A DNA stretch of 5,645 nucleotides. Origin: an archaeon. Lineage in GTDB: Archaea > Iainarchaeota > Iainarchaeia > Iainarchaeales > Iainarchaeaceae. Below, one piece after another: positions 3,871 to 5,645 of this stretch. The translations under genes and the position numbers were made by a program. The notes below the pieces were generated by a model. It was given only the letters and a program-made list of their open reading frames with translations. It did no database searches and was not told where the DNA came from. Positions within the stretch are counted from its first letter, which is position 1. Each line of letters begins with the position of its first letter. Where the stretch lies: assembly GCA_024653865.1 (NCBI GenBank), contig JANLHD010000081.1, positions 1-5,645 of the forward strand, given 5' to 3'.

Positions 3871-5531
3871 GCGATATTTTTTAATGAAACTACTACAAGA
3901 ACAAATCCAAGCGCGAGCGCAACAAAGAACCCAAGCACCGAAAGCGTCGGCAACCCGTAAATAGGCAGGTTATTGCTCGCAACCATCGCAATAGAGGAGC
4001 CCACAACAATTGATGCGAGTATTATCGCAACCACAAGCCGGCTCATTATTTTATCCAGCTGCGCGGCGAAAATATCCAGGTTTTTGTGCTCAAACTCAAG
4101 CTTCACCTTTCCGCCCTCAATAATTTTCAAAATATTTCTGATGCTTTTGGGCAATGTGCGTGAGAGCGAGTCAATATCAAAAATCTGCAGCTTTAGCCTC
4201 TTAAAAATCTCTTTGGGCGTAAATTTATTTATCGCGAGCTTAAGCAGGTAGGGCTGGAATATTTCTATTGCGCTAAAATCCGGGTCCAATGCCTTTGCCG
4301 AACTTTCAACAAGCAGAAGCGACCTGCTTAGCAGGATGTATTCTTTCGGAATCCTTATTTTGTGCTTTGCAAGCAGAACCATCAAATCCGTTGCCGATTT
4401 GCCCAAATTAACCTGCTTCATTTCAAGCCCGTAATAGGTTTCCATTAAATCGGAAATGTCCTCCCTCAAACTCACAAGGTCGGTGTCTTCGGCAATCAGG
4501 TCCATTGCGGATAATTGAATCAGGATGTTGCCGACGTCGCAATCGATGAGATTTATGAACAGCCTTGAGAGGTCATCTATTTTCGACTGTTCAAGCCAGC
4601 CAATCAATCCAAAATCAACAAAACCAATCTTGTTTTTATTGACAAAAATGTTCCCAGGATGCAGGTCCGCATGAAAAAATCCGTGCTCGAGCAATTGCTT
4701 GAAGTACGCCTTAACACTAATTTTTGCGATCAACGGCTTATTTATCCCCGGAATTGTTTTTCCGGCAAGTATTTCAGTAAGGGGAGTTCCCTCGACATAT
4801 CCCATAGTAAGTATTCTGCCCGTTGACAATTCCTCAAAATACTCTGGTATTACAACATTCAAGTCGTCTTTGAATATTTCCCTAAAACGCAAAATATTTT
4901 TTCCCTCCAAATTGAAATTAAGCTCTTTTTGAAGGCCCCTTTCAAACTCCTCAATTATTTCAGGGGAACCGAATTTTTTAAGGTCGGGGTTGCGCTTCTC
5001 GGCAAGTTCGGCAATATAATGCATTATTTGAATGTCCTGGCGAATTATCTCCTCGATATTTGGCCTTTGCACTTTTACCGCAACCACTTTTCCGTCTTTA
5101 GTTACGGCTTTATGCACCTGCGCAAGGGACGCGGAGGCCATGGGGATGCGCTCAAATGATTTGAAAACAGAATCAATGGGCTTTCCAAATTCCGCCTTAA
5201 ACACCTCCTCAACTTCCTCATAACTAAATGGTTCCACGGAATCCTGCAGCGTTGCCAATTCTTCGCAAAGTTCCTCCCCAACAAGATCGGGCCTTGTGCT
5301 GATTATTTGCCCAAGTTTTACAAAAGTCGGCCCAAGGTCCTCAAGAAGCATTTTGGTTCTCTGGTGGGTGCCGTACTTATGGGATATTTTGCCCAATCTT
5401 TTTGAGAATAAGGGTATCTTCATCCTCATCCCGATGCTTTCAGCCGCCGACCTAAATCCATATTTTACAAGGCATTTGGCAATAAGCGCTACTCGATTGG
5501 CGCTGATTTTTTCTTTTTTAAAAGTGCTCAT
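3864..5531 (-). CDS. AarF/ABC1/UbiB-family atypical kinase-like membrane protein (555 aa)
   Basis: This full-length member of the AarF/ADCK/UbiB family has all main motifs. The family-specific KxGQ motif is at about 72-75 (FVKLGQ), followed by STRPDLVGEELCEELATLQDSV. The alanine-rich nucleotide loop is at 132-138 (ASASLAQ), and the VAVKVQRP lysine at about 153. The catalytic HADLHPGN is at 287-294 (Asp289, Asn294), and the metal-binding DFG at 306-308. The usual E-L-D-Y/F helix motif reads ELNF at 203-206 (Asn for Asp), and the following EAxN reads EGKN, both conservative variations. Two C-terminal membrane segments (about 493-515 and 527-548) anchor it with the kinase domain cytoplasmic. Family members are ATPases supporting isoprenoid lipid or quinone metabolism rather than ordinary protein kinases. 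No quinone genes lie nearby, so the lipid partner is unknown. ATG at 5531 follows tandem TAG codons, with no clear Shine-Dalgarno sequence or TATA box; it is probably in an operon with the upstream frame. Confidence 0.95.
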   Translation of the reverse strand: MSTFKKEKISANRVALIAKCLVKYGFRSAAESIGMRMKIPLFSKRLGKISHKYGTHQRTKMLLEDLGPTFVKLGQIISTRPDLVGEELCEELATLQDSVEPFSYEEVEEVFKAEFGKPIDSVFKSFERIPMASASLAQVHKAVTKDGKVVAVKVQRPNIEEIIRQDIQIMHYIAELAEKRNPDLKKFGSPEIIEEFERGLQKELNFNLEGKNILRFREIFKDDLNVVIPEYFEELSTGRILTMGYVEGTPLTEILAGKTIPGINKPLIAKISVKAYFKQLLEHGFFHADLHPGNIFVNKNKIGFVDFGLIGWLEQSKIDDLSRLFINLIDCDVGNILIQLSAMDLIAEDTDLVSLREDISDLMETYYGLEMKQVNLGKSATDLMVLLAKHKIRIPKEYILLSRSLLLVESSAKALDPDFSAIEIFQPYLLKLAINKFTPKEIFKRLKLQIFDIDSLSRTLPKSIRNILKIIEGGKVKLEFEHKNLDIFAAQLDKIMSRLVVAIILASIVVGSSIAMVASNNLPIYGLPTLSVLGFFVALALGFVLVVVSLKNIAR

Positions 5532-5534
5532 CTA

Positions 5535-5645
5535 CTAATAGAGGTGGAAGATGGTAATAGATGCGAGCGGTATGGCAGGATAATTGTTGTACTGCACAAT
5601 ACAATTTTTGCTGTCCCCGAAAACAGCTTCAAATGCCTCTATGGT
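5535..5645 (-). CDS. Possible C-terminal end of an unidentified upstream gene
   Basis: A single minus-strand frame stays open for 36 codons from the right edge and ends TAG at 5535-5537, directly followed by another TAG and then the aarF ATG. The visible peptide starts TIEAFEAVFGDSKN and ends ASITIFHLY, with alternating hydrophobic and polar residues as in a folded protein. The other two minus frames hit stops. The abutment with aarF and the lack of a promoter before aarF favour a real gene end in the same operon. I do not recognise the family. The plus strand also has an open frame here, so the region could instead be the start of a divergent gene or non-coding. Confidence 0.4.
   Translation of the reverse strand, partial: TIEAFEAVFGDSKNCIVQYNNYPAIPLASITIFHLY
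5582..5606. repeat. AT-rich stem-loop near the right edge
   Basis: AATTG (5582-5586) with TTGT (5587-5590) can pair with ACAA (5596-5599) and CAATT (5602-5606) around the loop ACTGC, leaving a 2-base bulge (TA). If the region codes for the end of an upstream gene, this may be chance. If it is intergenic, it could be a regulatory or 3'-end structure. Confidence 0.25.

Noticed and set aside
5545..5583. Plus-strand ATG after GAGGTGG near the right edge, a potential divergent gene start
   Set aside because: The ATG frame reaches a stop after only 10 codons; the alternative GTG frame has no independent support.
1..5645. CRISPR arrays, insertion sequences, attachment sites, rRNA or origin repeats
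   Set aside because: No repeated spacer-like units, transposase frames, long terminal inverted repeats or rRNA-like segments are seen; the only tandem repeat is the two-copy 28-bp unit.

Overview
The window reads as a piece of an archaeal chromosome. The evidence is a TrmB-family regulator, two AT-rich TATA-like boxes centred about 26 bp upstream of start codons (the spacing expected of leaderless archaeal transcripts), compact genes, and a mixture of leaderless-looking starts with strong GGAGG-type ribosome binding sites on the small genes. A DPANN or euryarchaeal lineage would fit, but nothing here fixes the phylum. Every gene I can support lies on the minus strand, so transcription runs from high to low coordinates.

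Right end to about 3500: the open C-terminal tail of an unidentified gene (5535-5645) is followed, after tandem TAG stops, by a complete AarF/ABC1/UbiB-family atypical kinase with two C-terminal membrane segments (3864-5531). Four bases later comes a small phasin-like coiled-coil protein (3512-3859). The kinase stop codon lies inside the phasin ribosome binding site, so the two look translationally coupled. A 162-bp spacer follows, with G and C homopolymer runs and a probable trmB promoter.

3349 to 1301: a TrmB-family winged-helix regulator (2591-3349) is followed by a protein with two PRC-barrel repeats (2009-2494) and then three very small genes. These are a two-TM membrane protein (1704-1904), a 53-residue protein resembling the Lmo0937 family of small membrane proteins (1519-1680), and a 45-residue very basic Gly/Lys/Arg-rich protein with no acidic residue (1301-1438). 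The last two are easy to miss because of their size, yet each has a near-ideal Shine-Dalgarno sequence. Together they look like a small envelope or stress-type cluster, possibly controlled by the neighbouring TrmB protein. That functional reading is inference.

1300 to 1: a 118-bp spacer holds a 48-nt imperfect hairpin, further inverted repeats and a TATA-like box. It is followed by rmlB (dTDP-glucose 4,6-dehydratase, 217-1179) and, overlapping by 4 bp (ATGA), the start of rmlA (glucose-1-phosphate thymidylyltransferase, cut by the left edge). These are the first two steps of the dTDP-L-rhamnose and related dTDP-deoxysugar pathways, so surface glycan or protein glycosylation genes probably continue to the left.

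I saw no rRNA, CRISPR array, transposase or convincing tRNA. With the small genes accepted, no gene-free stretch exceeds about 165 bp. The most noteworthy items are the two hidden small genes, the 28-bp-period tandem repeat across the stop codon of one of them, and the long hairpin upstream of rmlB.
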